Origin: Nemertoderma westbladi
Taxonomy: Eukaryota; Xenacoelomorpha; Nemertodermatida; Nemertodermatidae
DNA length: 64,000 nucleotides
Direction: 5' to 3'
Assembly (NCBI GenBank): GCA_032718475.1
Contig: JAUCBJ010006658.1
Location: forward strand, 21,738-85,737
Shown piece by piece: positions 46,169 through 57,263 of the stretch. A model generated the notes under the pieces. The model did no database searches. It saw only the letters and a list, made by a program, of their open reading frames with translations, and was not told the DNA's origin. Every line of letters begins with the position of its first letter. The stretch's first letter is position 1. A program made the position numbers and the translations under genes.

Positions 46169-47784
46169 GGCAGTGATTTTTTATGTCAATTTATTTGACT
46201 TTTTTTGTCACTTTTTTTTTACGAATTATGCATAATGACTTTTGTTGTCCATTTAATGACTTTTTATGTATGTATTTCTTCAAACTGTCAGACTGCTGAT
46301 TTCTGGACTGTCAGACAGTTGATTTCACTATGCCTGTGCCAAAACATTCCATGATTCCATGATTTATAGACTATGAGATAGATTTCCATATGCGCCTGTG
46401 GTAAAAAGACTCTATATTTAATAGTTTGTGGTTGTTGTCGATAATCGATTACCACATGACGTAGCAAAACACTCATTTTATAGCCAAAAACAATTACCAA
46501 TTGATGGAAAGGAGCAGGTTAAGGCCGAGTTTTCTAACCAAAACAATAAACAGTCACTTTACCAAATCAGGGAAAGGAGCAGGTTACAGAGACGGGATTT
46601 TCTAACCAAAACAATAAACGATCATTTAACTAATTGAGGGAAAGGAGCAGGTTACAGAGACGGGATTTTCTAACCAAAACAATAAACGATAACATTACCA
46701 ATTGAGAGAAATGAGCAGGTTACAGAGGCGGGATTTTCTAACCAAAACAATAAACGATAACATTACCAATTGAGGGAAAGGAGCAGGTTACAGAGGCGGG
46801 ATTTCCTAACCAAAACAATAAACGATCACTTAAACTAATTGAGGGAAAGGAGCAGGTTACAGATGCGGGATTTTCTAACCAAAACAATAAACAGTCACTT
46901 TACCAAATCAGGGAAAGGAGCAGGTTACAGAGACGGGATTTTCTAACCAAAACAATAAACGATCATTTAACTAATTGAGGGAAAGGAGCAGGTTACAGAG
47001 ACGGGATTTTCTAACCAAAACAATAAACGATAACATTACCAATTGAGAGAAAGGAGCAGGTTACAGAGGCGGGATTTTCTAACCAAAACAATAAACGATA
47101 ACATTACCAATTGAGGGAAAGGAGCAGGTTACAGAGGCGGGATTATCTAACCAAAACAATAAACGATCATTTAGCTAATTGAGGGAAAGGGGCAGGTTAC
47201 AGAGGCGGGCCTTTCTAACCAAAACAATAAAACAATAAACGGTCACTTTACCAATTCAGGGAAAGGAGCAGATTACAGAGGCGGGATTTTCTAACGTCTG
47301 GGAAACGTCTGAGAATGTACGAATCCGTATAATACCCTTTATTGGACGAACCTCTTGGCCGTCCGATCCTTTGGGCTAAAAACGGGTCGTTGTTTTCGCT
47401 ATCATTGTGACTACCGGTATCAAACGGTAACGGGGTATAACATGTATAAGTAGTTTTTTAGAGTACGGATGAGTTTATGAACTGATCTGTGCTGTTGGAA
47501 GTAGTGGTGCCGCTATCCGTAACACTACTCAGACAGTAGTCATGATCCATTATTGATTATAACACTATTACAGTAATAGGCCTAAATTATGTAAAAGATA
47601 TATCCACATTTTCCACAATCCTGCAATCCAGTTTCGCCTATCAATTATTTAAAATTTATTAGCACAACCGGTAGGCCTACCATTACCGTATTTAAATGGT
47701 AGGCTACACAGTTGTAGGGCCGACATAAAAAATAAAAAAAAATTGACAAAAAAAGGATAAAAATGGACAATAAAAATTATTGCG
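46169..47784. mobile_element. 1.6-kb TIR element with 9-bp target duplication and internal array
   Basis: TATATTGTT flanks it on both sides (46160-46168 and 47785-47793), and copy 1 has one TATATTGTT at the empty site (about 5320-5330). The ends GGCAGTGATTTTTTATGTC and (minus strand) CGCAATAATTTTTATTGTCC are imperfect inverted repeats. About twelve units of 60-75 bp (GGGAAAGGAGCAGGTTACAG, TTTTCTAACCAAAACAATAA) fill 46490-47290. It encodes no protein. A 9-bp duplication would suit Mutator-like elements, but this is inference. Confidence 0.8.
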
Positions 47785-47793
47785 TATATTGTT

Positions 47794-49532
47794 TTCCAGT
47801 TTTGGTTCAGCCGTTTTGAAATTATATCAATTAATATAAAAAAAATCCCAAGTGGGGAGACATGACGCCCGAGTGTGAGGGAGACTTGAAGCCTTCAATG
47901 CTGACGTCTACCTAGAGATACACCCACGTAGAGAACCATTACACCAGAGCACTCCAACTAATTGATTGGCACTTACACAGACCAAGCTATCAATGGAATG
48001 TGAATACAATAATGGAGTGGCCAGAGAGAGGGAGAGAGAGGCCTTGATAAACCCAGCCAAACCAAGCCAAACCAAGCCAATCAACTCTTCCTTCCCTCTT
48101 TGCAATGTAGTTAGTAGCCTGCCAACCGGGTGATTGACAGCTTAAACAAGATGCCACTTCGTCAGAAAGCGGCACACTTCAATAGAATAACAGGAAAACA
48201 ATTAATATGTGCTTGGATTGAAAACTATACAAGATATTCATTAATAAAAAGTACCTTCCCGCGTTAAATTTTAATGCGATTTTAATGAACTATTATTTAT
48301 TCAGTTCTTGTTGGGAGAACCATGTGAACGACCACCTAAATTTGTATACAATTTTGGATAATAATTTAACAATTTAACAATCGCATTTTTTGAAATTTTT
48401 TTGCTCTACTAGAAAATAGACTTCTTCTGCATTTTTGAACGAATTTACAAGTATGCGAGGTGGGGTTCAAGTCTACCACCCTAGGTGTCAAGCCTTGACG
48501 CTGACGCTGTTTCGAAAATACTAATAATTGGTTTAATTAAAAAAGTTTAAGAGTTGAAAATCTCAAACTCTCGCATAATGATACAGTATCAATCATAAAT
48601 GTAATGTGAAAAAGTTAAAAAAAATTTATTTATCTGTTCTTTAGAGCGATTATAACTTTTGGGGATCAAGTGTCCTTCACTCACCCTCCAGGTCCCGTAG
48701 TTTACTTTATCAATGTGGGGATTTATCATTACTGGCCCCAAAATATATTTTTGTGCCACTCAAAGCGCATTTTGCGTCAAGGGCTATTTCTCCACCAATA
48801 CTTGTTGAAATTTTGAATATAGGGTCAGAAGAACCTTGCTTCCAATTCTTCTGAACAAATTTTGCCTCAAATGCTCAGGAGCCTTTTTAGAACAAAAAGG
48901 CCCCAAAAAAGGAATTTTTGGTATAAAAAGGCTCCAGGGCATTTTCAACCAAATTTGTTCGGAGGAGAAGGGTAATCTTAACAAGTTAGTTCTGTTTTAA
49001 AGTTTAGTTATTTCAAAAATAGGGGGGTGCTACCTACCCCCCCCCCCCCCTCCCCTCCTACTAAAACATCTTTATCATAAACATCAACTCAACACCGTAC
49101 CTGCGCACAATTCGCTAAAACTATTTCATACGACTCCGTCATTACCCTATTAATTAGACGAGACCATTTAGACGAGACTTTAATTGCGAGACCATTTATA
49201 GACAAAAAATTGAGAAAAACAATTAAACGATGAAAAATTTAGCGTGGGAATAAGTGGGAATCGTTTGAAAGGGGTGAGGGGGTATCTGACTCGACAATCC
49301 TACTAATTTATAAGTTTCACTTTGGTTCATTGATTGATTTGGTTTATGTTGCATTACAATCAGCATCCCTGAACGCATAATAACCTGAAAATCAATGTAT
49401 TTGAACCACTTTCCATTTGTTTTATTTTATATTTTTTTCACTCTAAAAGAAACATCTTTCCAATAATGATCCGAAACAAATATAGTTCAGTACAAATACA
49501 ACAATTGTATTTTGTTACCGGTAACTAGAGAA
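47794..49532. other. Gene-free stretch, copy 2
   Basis: No gene seen. It is paralogous to 5330-7370 with small indels and holds a C run near 49036-49052. Confidence 0.55.
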
Positions 49533-52040
49533 TTAACATGGGTGTTTAGGTAGCCTTGGTGACGGAATTCTTTGACAATAACCGCACTTAAGTTTCATAT
49601 CTTTATGTATAGAGTCGACATTTCGTTTTAGTTTGGCTTTTGTAGCAAATGATTTTCCACAATCAGAACAGTTGTACTTGATATCTTTATGAAAGTAGTT
49701 CACATGGGTGTTTAGACTCCTTTGTTGACAGAATTCTTTATTACAATAACCGCACTTATGTTTGATATCTTTATGTATTGAGTCGACATGTCGTTTTAGT
49801 TCGGCTTTTGTAGCAAATGATTTTCCACAATCAGAACAGTTGTACTTGATATCTTTATGAAAGTAGTTCACATGGGTGTTTAGACTCCTTTGTTGACAGA
49901 ATTCTTTATTACAATAACCGCACTTATATTTGATATCTTTATGTATTGAGTCGACATGTCGTTTTAGTTCGGCTTTTGTAGCAAATGATTTTCCACAATC
50001 AGAACAGTTGTACTTGATATCTTTATGAAAGTAGTTCACATGGGTGTTTAGACTCCTTTGTCGACAGAATTCTTTATTACAATAACCGCACTTATATTTG
50101 ATATCTTTATGTATAGAGTCGACATGTCGTTTTAGTTCGCCTTTGTAACAGAATTCTTTATTACAATAACCGCACTTATATTTGATATCTTTATGTATTG
50201 AGTCGACATGTAGTTTTAGTACGGCTTTTGTAGCAAATGATTTTCCACAATCAGAACAGTTGTACTTGATATCTTTATGAAAGTAGTTCACATGGGAGTT
50301 TAGATTCCCTTGCTGACTGAATTCTTTATGACAATAACCGCACTTATATTTGATATCTTTATGTCGTATAGAGTGTATACAGTCGATATGTTGTTTTAGT
50401 TCGGCTTTTGTAGCAAATGATTTTCCACAATCGAAACAGTTGTACTTGATGAAACCTTTGTGGACAAAGTTAACGTGGGTGTTTAGACTCCTTTGCAGGC
50501 TGAATTCTTTATTACAATAATCGCACTTATGTTTGATATCTTTATGTATTGAGTCGACATGTCGTTTTAGTTTGGCTTTTGTAGCAAATGATTTTCCACA
50601 ATCAGAATAGTTGTACTTGATATCTTTATGAAAGTAGTTCACATGGGAGTTTAGATTCCCTTGCTGACTGAATTCTTTATGACAATAACCGCACTTATAT
50701 TTGATATCTTTATGTCGTATAGAGTGTATACAGTCGATATGTTGTTTTAGTTCGGCTTTTGTAGCAAATGATTTTCCACAATCGAAACAGTTGTACTTGA
50801 TGATACCTTTGTGGGCAAAGTTAACGTGGGTGTTTAGACTCCTTTGCAGGCTGAATTCTTTATTACAATAACCGCACTTATGTTTGATATGTTTATGTAT
50901 AGAGTCGACATGTTCTTTTAGTACGTCTTTTCTAGAAAATGATTTTCCACAATCAAAACAGTTGTACTTGATATCTTTATGAAAGTAGTTCACATGGGTG
51001 TTTAGATTCCTTTGTTGGCTGAATTCTTTAGGACAATAACCGCACTTATATTTGATATCTTTATGTCGTATAGAGTGTATAGAGTCGACATGTCGTTTTA
51101 GTTCGGCTTTTGTAGCAAATGATTTTCCACAATCGAAGCAGTTGTACTTGATGAAACCTTTGTGGACAAAGTTAACGTGGGTGTTTAGACTCCTTTGCAG
51201 GCTGAATTCTTTATTACAATAATCGCACTTATGTTTGATATCTTTATGTATTGAGTCGACATGTCGTTTTAGTTTGGCTTTTGTAGCAAATGATTTTCCA
51301 CAATCAGAATAGTTGTACTTGATATCTTTATGAAAGTAGTTCACATGGGTGTTCAGATTAATTTGCACGCAGAATTCTTTATTACAATAGCTGCAATTAT
51401 ATTTTATACCTTTATGGATAGAGTTAACATGCTTATTTACACCAAGCTTACATTTAAACTGTTTCTCACAATACTCGCATTTATACTTATTCTTGATGTC
51501 TTTATGAAGGGATTCTATATGTCTCTCTAAATTTCCTTTGTTATTAAATAATTCATTGCAATGCAAACAGGAACTGGTATCTGAAGAAGATACCAACTCC
51601 CCAACCGTTTCATTAGAACTACCTGACTCTGTTGTTGCACAACTGATTGTCGGTTCTGTACATTCAGTTCCAATAGGCCTACCATAAGAACACTCTGGGC
51701 TGTCGTTTTCCCGTTTTTCAACAATAAAAGAATCTCCAGATGGTTCATAAGAAATATCTTCGTCATCTAGTAAAGGGACAACATCTACTCTACCGAACAA
51801 ATTGTTGTGATCTTCGATGGGAGATGATCCATATACGCAGTTCTCTTGTTTAACATCAAGAGAATAGGGGGTGGAGTCTGTTGGTTCTTTCTTTATAATT
51901 ATACAGTCTGTTGGTTCTCTCTTTATAATTATAAAGTCTGCTGGTTCTTTGTTTAGGATTATATAGTCGGTTGGTTCGCTCTTTATAATTATACCGGCAC
52001 CAGATGATTTCTCTTTCAATAAATTAGTATGTTGATCCAT
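49533..52040 (-). CDS. C2H2 zinc-finger protein, ~23 fingers (copy 2)
   Basis: An 835-aa intronless ORF, paralogue of 7571-8905, encodes a probable nuclear DNA-binding protein. The N-terminus has four units IIIKSEPTD, IILNKEPAD, IIIKREPTD and IIIKKEPTD plus VKQE, giving four (I/V)KxE SUMO-acceptor patterns. An acidic linker follows, then about 23 C2H2 fingers with HKDIKY linkers. Two finger types mostly alternate, and multi-finger blocks are duplicated. Fingers 4 and 12 have the first Cys replaced by Tyr (YNYSDCGKS), finger 23 has a His replaced by Asn (LKRNVDSIH), and the last finger is frameshifted by a ~2-bp deletion shared with copy 1. The long open frame in such repeat-rich DNA suggests a working or very recent gene. 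DNA target unknown. Confidence 0.87.
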   Translation of the reverse strand: MDQHTNLLKEKSSGAGIIIKSEPTDYIILNKEPADFIIIKREPTDCIIIKKEPTDSTPYSLDVKQENCVYGSSPIEDHNNLFGRVDVVPLLDDEDISYEPSGDSFIVEKRENDSPECSYGRPIGTECTEPTISCATTESGSSNETVGELVSSSDTSSCLHCNELFNNKGNLERHIESLHKDIKNKYKCEYCEKQFKCKLGVNKHVNSIHKGIKYNCSYCNKEFCVQINLNTHVNYFHKDIKYNYSDCGKSFATKAKLKRHVDSIHKDIKHKCDYCNKEFSLQRSLNTHVNFVHKGFIKYNCFDCGKSFATKAELKRHVDSIHSIRHKDIKYKCGYCPKEFSQQRNLNTHVNYFHKDIKYNCFDCGKSFSRKDVLKEHVDSIHKHIKHKCGYCNKEFSLQRSLNTHVNFAHKGIIKYNCFDCGKSFATKAELKQHIDCIHSIRHKDIKYKCGYCHKEFSQQGNLNSHVNYFHKDIKYNYSDCGKSFATKAKLKRHVDSIHKDIKHKCDYCNKEFSLQRSLNTHVNFVHKGFIKYNCFDCGKSFATKAELKQHIDCIHSIRHKDIKYKCGYCHKEFSQQGNLNSHVNYFHKDIKYNCSDCGKSFATKAVLKLHVDSIHKDIKYKCGYCNKEFCYKGELKRHVDSIHKDIKYKCGYCNKEFCRQRSLNTHVNYFHKDIKYNCSDCGKSFATKAELKRHVDSIHKDIKYKCGYCNKEFCQQRSLNTHVNYFHKDIKYNCSDCGKSFATKAELKRHVDSIHKDIKHKCGYCNKEFCQQRSLNTHVNYFHKDIKYNCSDCGKSFATKAKLKRNVDSIHKDMKLKCGYCQRIPSPRLPKHPC

Positions 52041-52588
52041 TATGAAATCTTAATTAAGTATTAATCGATAAATTAAATACAGGTGGCAGTAGTTTAATGT
52101 ATATCACGCTCTTCTCTATTATAAATTTCAATAAATAATCTCAATATCAACCAGCAGAACACAGAAAGTTCCACTCCTAAGTCCTAACCTGACTGCCTGA
52201 AGACGACTAATTAACATATGGCAGTATGGTGTAGTGATGTCGGCCACAAGCCTGTATGTCTGTAGGGCTCTATGTAGGTGTAGTTTAAGAACTTCTAAGA
52301 AAAACTATTGTCAATACCGGTACGCGCTATAACTGTATAAAGTGCCATAAGAGCACTTGTGGCCGTAACGATTGTGACACAAACCTTAGGAATCGTTATT
52401 ACTGTATTATACAGTATAAATTAATTTGTATCATTTATGACACCGGTAGGATGTAATTATAATTATACTGTAATCAGGTAATGTACACATAATAACAATA
52501 ACCAAAATATCAGCTTACAGTACTACATCAGTACATAGAACAGTAGAACGTATGGCTGCTTACATATAATCTACAAAATTTGAAAATT
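52041..52588. other. Upstream region of the copy-2 zinc-finger gene
   Basis: No gene. The first ~80 bp upstream of the ATG are shared with copy 1, and any promoter should lie here, but I see no clear TATA box. From 52139 it matches 9968 onward. Confidence 0.45.
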
Positions 52589-52850
52589 ATGTTTATTTAC
52601 TCTTGCAATTCTCATTTTAGCACCAAAAATGTTAGGTGTGTTCAACTGCGGAATTAAGCCTTCCATTGAAATCGGCGTACCAAAAAACCTTTATGTAATT
52701 GAAATAAACACCATTCCTACAATTCTTGTTGTTTTCACTAATTTGAAAAATGCTGGTTACTTGCACTTTTCATTTTAGCACTAAAAATGGTAGATGTGTT
52801 CAATTGCGGAATGTAAAAAGCCTTCCATTAAAATCAGCATAAAAGAAAAC
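52589..52850. repeat. ~155-bp tandem array, about two units
   Basis: Copy-2 version of the array at 10423-11240, with about two units instead of five. Confidence 0.85.
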
Positions 52851-54630
52851 CTGCCTGAAATCGATATCAATACTTAACCCTAATACCTTACCATTTTTTG
52901 AAATTCAGATTTACGTGAAAATCGATATTGTCACAACCGTCAGACCGTTACGAAACTATGTCACGACCGTTCGCTACGCTGGTTAATTGATTGCCACATT
53001 CTCTAATATTATTATATTGCCATACTGTTAATTTCATTTGAAACTCTATCTATTAAAATGTTAGTCTGACATAAGTCAGTAAGTAACGGCAAATAAGTAC
53101 ATTAAATTCGATAGAAATTTATAATGTGTAGGAGAGTCTCTAAAAAGCTTGTCCATTTCAGGCACGACCGTTACGCCAACTTTAAACCGGAATAAAATCA
53201 ATAAAACGTAATGTATTCCAGAGCGGTTTCGATTTTATATAATATATAGTAATAATATAGTAATATATTTTCAATAACAACTTTCAATAATATACTTTCA
53301 ATAAATTATAAATTATTTTCAATTACGTCCATTGCTGCATTGACCAAATTACAGCAAATGAAAATTTATAGAACTCTCCCCATATCAAAATATCAAATTG
53401 TTGTAAAAAAAATTTTGCCCCCAGTCACGGCCCCCAGTTAACTCGATGGCATGGCCTTGTATACCTGTATGGAATCCATCCAAAAAGTGCGCCGGATAGC
53501 GCGCCGACCATTATGCGCGCCGATGCAATTTCGAAGCAAACCCCGCCCCTACGAAATTTTTAAGCGTGCCGCACATACAAACAATTTTGAAGAGCGCCGC
53601 GCCAATCAGCCAATGCAATTTAAATTTTGAAGGAGTGAAACCAGTCTGCCAATGTCAGTACTGCACTGCAGCTGTACCTATATCCCTGTACAGCAGTACC
53701 ATACAACCATACAGCAGAAAAAATTTCGGCCGAGCGAAGCGAGCCAAAACTTTTAAACAGCTAAATGCAATTTTTAAGGCACTTCCGTAATTGTTAAACC
53801 AATAAATCAGCGCCGGTTTTAATCAGCGCCGGCTACAGCCACTCCCTCTGCCCTCTCTGCTCTGAACTTCTGGCTGCAGCCACAGCAACCAGTGCCCTTG
53901 GTGATTGACTGCTCTGCTCTAAGTGCTAAGGGAAGTAACACTTATAATTCTTGTAATACTGCCCAATCTGCGCAATCGAATGATTAAATCGCAGGCACCG
54001 CTGTTGCCTCTGCGCTGCGCTGGACCTTGGCACCCACTACTGCACTATGTATTATGTTACTTATGTACAGTGGGTACTATACATACAAAATGTAAACTAT
54101 TATCAAAATTAGGCCTATTAATCAATTCATAAAAAATGCGAATAATTATGTAATTGTTAATTAATGAACTAAGAAATTGCAATTGCCGCATTGCCAGTCG
54201 TTTATAAACAAATGAAAGTAATATAAGACTATTTTAACTTCTGAGTGACCATTTATGAATTAGGACAATTAAATATGAATACACATAGATATAAATACAA
54301 CAAATAACCGATTTCGTAATTTAGCCAATTTCCCTGCAAATAGGTATGACCTGCTGCCTCCAATATTGGATTGTGGTGTAGAATATCCAGTAAGCCAGGT
54401 AAATCAGAGCTGCTGTATCTCCCTTGCCCGTAGGAAAGAACACCTGGCCAATCACTACTCTTGACTGTTATTAAGCTAGTATGCAGGCAGCCTAAGATAT
54501 TTCACTGACATTCCAATAATTTATAATCTTCTCAATTTGACAGATAAACTATAAGGCATTTATTGTACTGTCCCAACACCCAATGATGTGGAGTAATCCT
54601 TCCCAATAAATTGCTTTAGTTCACCAAAGC
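52851..54630. other. Gene-free stretch, partly unique to copy 2
   Basis: 52851-53240 matches copy 1; 53241-54630 does not. No gene found. A CpG-richer patch with GCGCGCCG words and two CCAAT motifs (GCCAATCAGCCAATG, about 53601-53616) lies near 53480-53620 and could be promoter-like, without a gene next to it. Confidence 0.4.
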
Positions 54631-54900
54631 TGTATTAATCTAAGTACACCATTTAAGAAACTACAACTACCATTTCTTAATACTATAAGAACAAACGCAT
54701 ACTTAATAAATCCCAGAACACATAATATTAAAATACCTACTACTAGGAACAACTACGGATTTAAAAGTTTAACTGTCAGTGCTACAAAAATCTGGAACGC
54801 ATCTCTTATTACTCTAAAACAAATAGGAAAACTAAAAACTTACAAGGATAGCATTAAAAATCACTATTATACAATATATGACCGTGACTCCATAACATAG
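54631..54900 (+). pseudogene. LINE RT tail, copy 2
   Basis: Near-identical to 12870-13137, encoding the last ~85 residues (FLNTIRTNAYLINPRTHNIK to HYYTIYDRDSIT). The upstream RT seen in copy 1 is absent. Confidence 0.85.
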
Positions 54901-55013
54901 CAACAAGTAACTTACACAACTTAGAATATACTGTTATAAAGTAAACAATTAATGTGTGTACGTATACGTGGGTGGTGTGGTATGTGTGAAATAATGGTGT
55001 TTGTAATTGTAAG

Positions 55014-56349
55014 CGCAGCGGCGCGTTCCCTGGCGCTCAATACGGGTTCAGGAAGTCGCGATCTACGATAGACGCCGTTAGATGTTTATATAACCGTATT
55101 AACATCGCTATACAACCAGCAGGCGGGCACGTTTATTGCGTCTTTGTAGACTTCCGGAAATGTTTTGACTCAATAAACCGCGAGATACTCTGCATGAAAC
55201 TATCGAATGTGGGATTGAGCCGAAAGTTTATCAGCGCGATTTGGGCCTTGATCTCGATAAACTTCGTGTGCATCTGCGTCGAGTGCACGTGTTGGAACCG
55301 ATCGCTCAAACGGTTGGAGTAGTCCAAACTCACCCCACTATTATTTAGTCTCTTCATGGCAGACCTTCCCGCATACATTGTGTTCGCTACTATCTGGGTG
55401 ATAATGTACGCCGACGACCTAGTAATTGTCGGAGACTCGATCGCAGACGTACAATCTACTGTAGTTTGAATAAACTCGCTGATTATTGTAAACTTAACAA
55501 ACTCGAAGTCAATATCACAAAGACTAAAGCCGTTAAGTTTCGCTGTGGAGGTAGATTGGCACGCACTGATGTTCTGGAATACAACGGGCAAGTATTGGAA
55601 TTCCAGAACTGTTTTCAATACTTAGGAGTAATCCTATCAACCAAAAATGGGGCTAGCGGGCATTAAGGTCACATGTATTCTAAAGGCATATCAAGTTGTG
55701 TATTAATCGCTACAAAAGTTAATCTTCGTATAGTATCCCAACAATCGGCACAACGTTTATGGCAATCAATCGTCCTTCCATCGACAACATACGGGTGCAG
55801 TATTTTCACGAGTAGCGACATTACACAACTGGACCACGTGCAACGGGTGCGAGCGTTCCACTGGAAGTTATGGTGCGGAATCAGCAAGTTTGCCTCGTCT
55901 ACTGCAATCCTCCACGCCATTGACCATCCAGACGCGTCCGACATAGACGTTACTGGACTCTCCGGTTTACGCCGCCGCTATGCCGCACAGCTGATATCAA
56001 ATGGATACAACCACCGCATGCACCCAATCCCAGTTGTTGGAGGCCAGCTGATTGCTGTGAATGCTGGATGTGTGGTTGCTCAGCGACCACCAAACAACAT
56101 TACCTGGAATGCCAGGCTATCCCCCTTTGCAGATCCCGCCTACGAACAGCAATCTGGCTGATGACCACTGATCGACCCCAAATGCGCAGTTAATACGTCA
56201 AATTTTAATCATTACGGAATATCCTTTTTTACATAAGTTACGGAACTAATTAAATTTTATCTAATTATATGGTCACATTATTGTTTTAATTTAATTTTAA
56301 CTAGTATCTCAGTTGTTCCATATGTATGGATTATAAATATTAACAATCA
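55014..56349 (+). mobile_element. 5'-truncated LINE fragment with 9-bp target duplication
   Basis: AATTGTAAG lies on both sides (55005-55013 and 56350-56358) and once in copy 1 near 13245. Inside, with several frameshifts and stops, are QYGFRKSRSTIDAVRCLY, VFVDFRKCFDSINREIL (RT motif A), a LFSLFMADLP block and IMYADDLVIVGDS (YADD, motif C). Then come KLEVNITKTKAVKF, FQYLGVILSTKNG and a 162-aa open piece (55673-56161) with LPSTTYGCSIF and HVQRVRAFHWKL. It differs from the other LINEs in the window. The clade is unclear to me. Confidence 0.82.
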
Positions 56350-56358
56350 AATTGTAAG

Positions 56359-56844
56359 TATGGGGTGTGTGTGTGTCTACGCGCCAATGTATTGGGTATG
56401 TATGTATAACATCAATATGACTCCAGTGGATACACAGTAATGTAATTAGTGTAGGTCAAGGATTTGTCTGCCATACATGACGCTTATTCCCATAAATTAT
56501 CAGCCAGGGCCACCCTCCATGCTGCCTTCAATTATTTTACATATTTGAAGTTTTGGGAATAAAATAATTTATTATTATTATTATTATTATTAGACAGATA
56601 CCGTAGACTGATAGAGGCGTGTAGTGTGTAGCTGTCGTGCTGTATATGCCTAGGGTTAGTGTAGTAGAGCAGAGGTAAAGTACAGAAATAGCGTTAGGTC
56701 CAAATCGGTACCCTGCAGACATTTTACGTTAATTACGCTAATCTAACGTTAGACTTTAGTCTGTTTTAGGTTAGAAAAATAAAGTTATAAAAATAACTTA
56801 AGAACAAACGTTTTCTAACTTCTTATAATCGTTTACAAACTACA
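56359..56844. other. Gene-free stretch, copy 2
   Basis: No gene seen; paralogous to 13249-13725. It contains a (TTA)n patch near 56568-56592. Confidence 0.5.
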
Positions 56845-57150
56845 GTACATGTTTATAATCAACTAAACCCAAACGTTAAACTGAGGTTGAATTTTAACAT
56901 CAATTTTTAACGTTATTTTGAAACGTCTGATATTGGTTAAATTTAATCATGTACAAAAATGACTAAACCCAAACGTTAAATAAATGTTGAATTTTAACAT
57001 ACAGTAGATTTGTAACGTTATTTTGTAACGTCTACATTGGTAAAATTCAATCATGTACATAAATCACTAAACCCAAACGTAAAAATTACGTTGGATTTTA
57101 ACATAGATTTTAACGTTATTTTGAAACGTCTGACATTGGTTAAATAGAAA
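56845..57150. repeat. ~110-bp ACGTTA tandem array, copy 2
   Basis: Same array as 13700-14045. A CAGTA insertion at a TA (56840-56850, CTACAGTACATG against CTACATG in copy 1) lies at its left edge. Confidence 0.8.
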
Positions 57151-57263
57151 CATTCTTGTATAGAAAATTTTAATGTACAGTAATTTAGTCACGTTAATAT
57201 TTATTACACCAGGTCCCCCGGAATATACAGTAGTGTTGTAATTCAGTGTCATGCAACTATCAC

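Larger units (their letters stand above)
15918..57263 (+). repeat. Copy 2 of the segmental duplication, expanded by nested insertions
   Basis: This is collinear with copy 1. 15918-18160 matches 1-5042 (minus the copy-1 insertions), 45875-53240 matches 5033-11603, and 54631-57263 matches 12870-14147. Copy-2-only blocks are the LINE plus 25-kb block (18161-45874), a TIR element (46169-47784), a LINE fragment (55014-56349) and the BEL element from 57264. The ~1.4 kb at 53241-54630 has no counterpart in copy 1. Confidence 0.9.

Noticed and set aside
53566-53790. CpG-richer patch with CCAAT motifs considered as a promoter
   Set aside because: No gene follows on either strand and no other core elements are visible; kept only as a remark.
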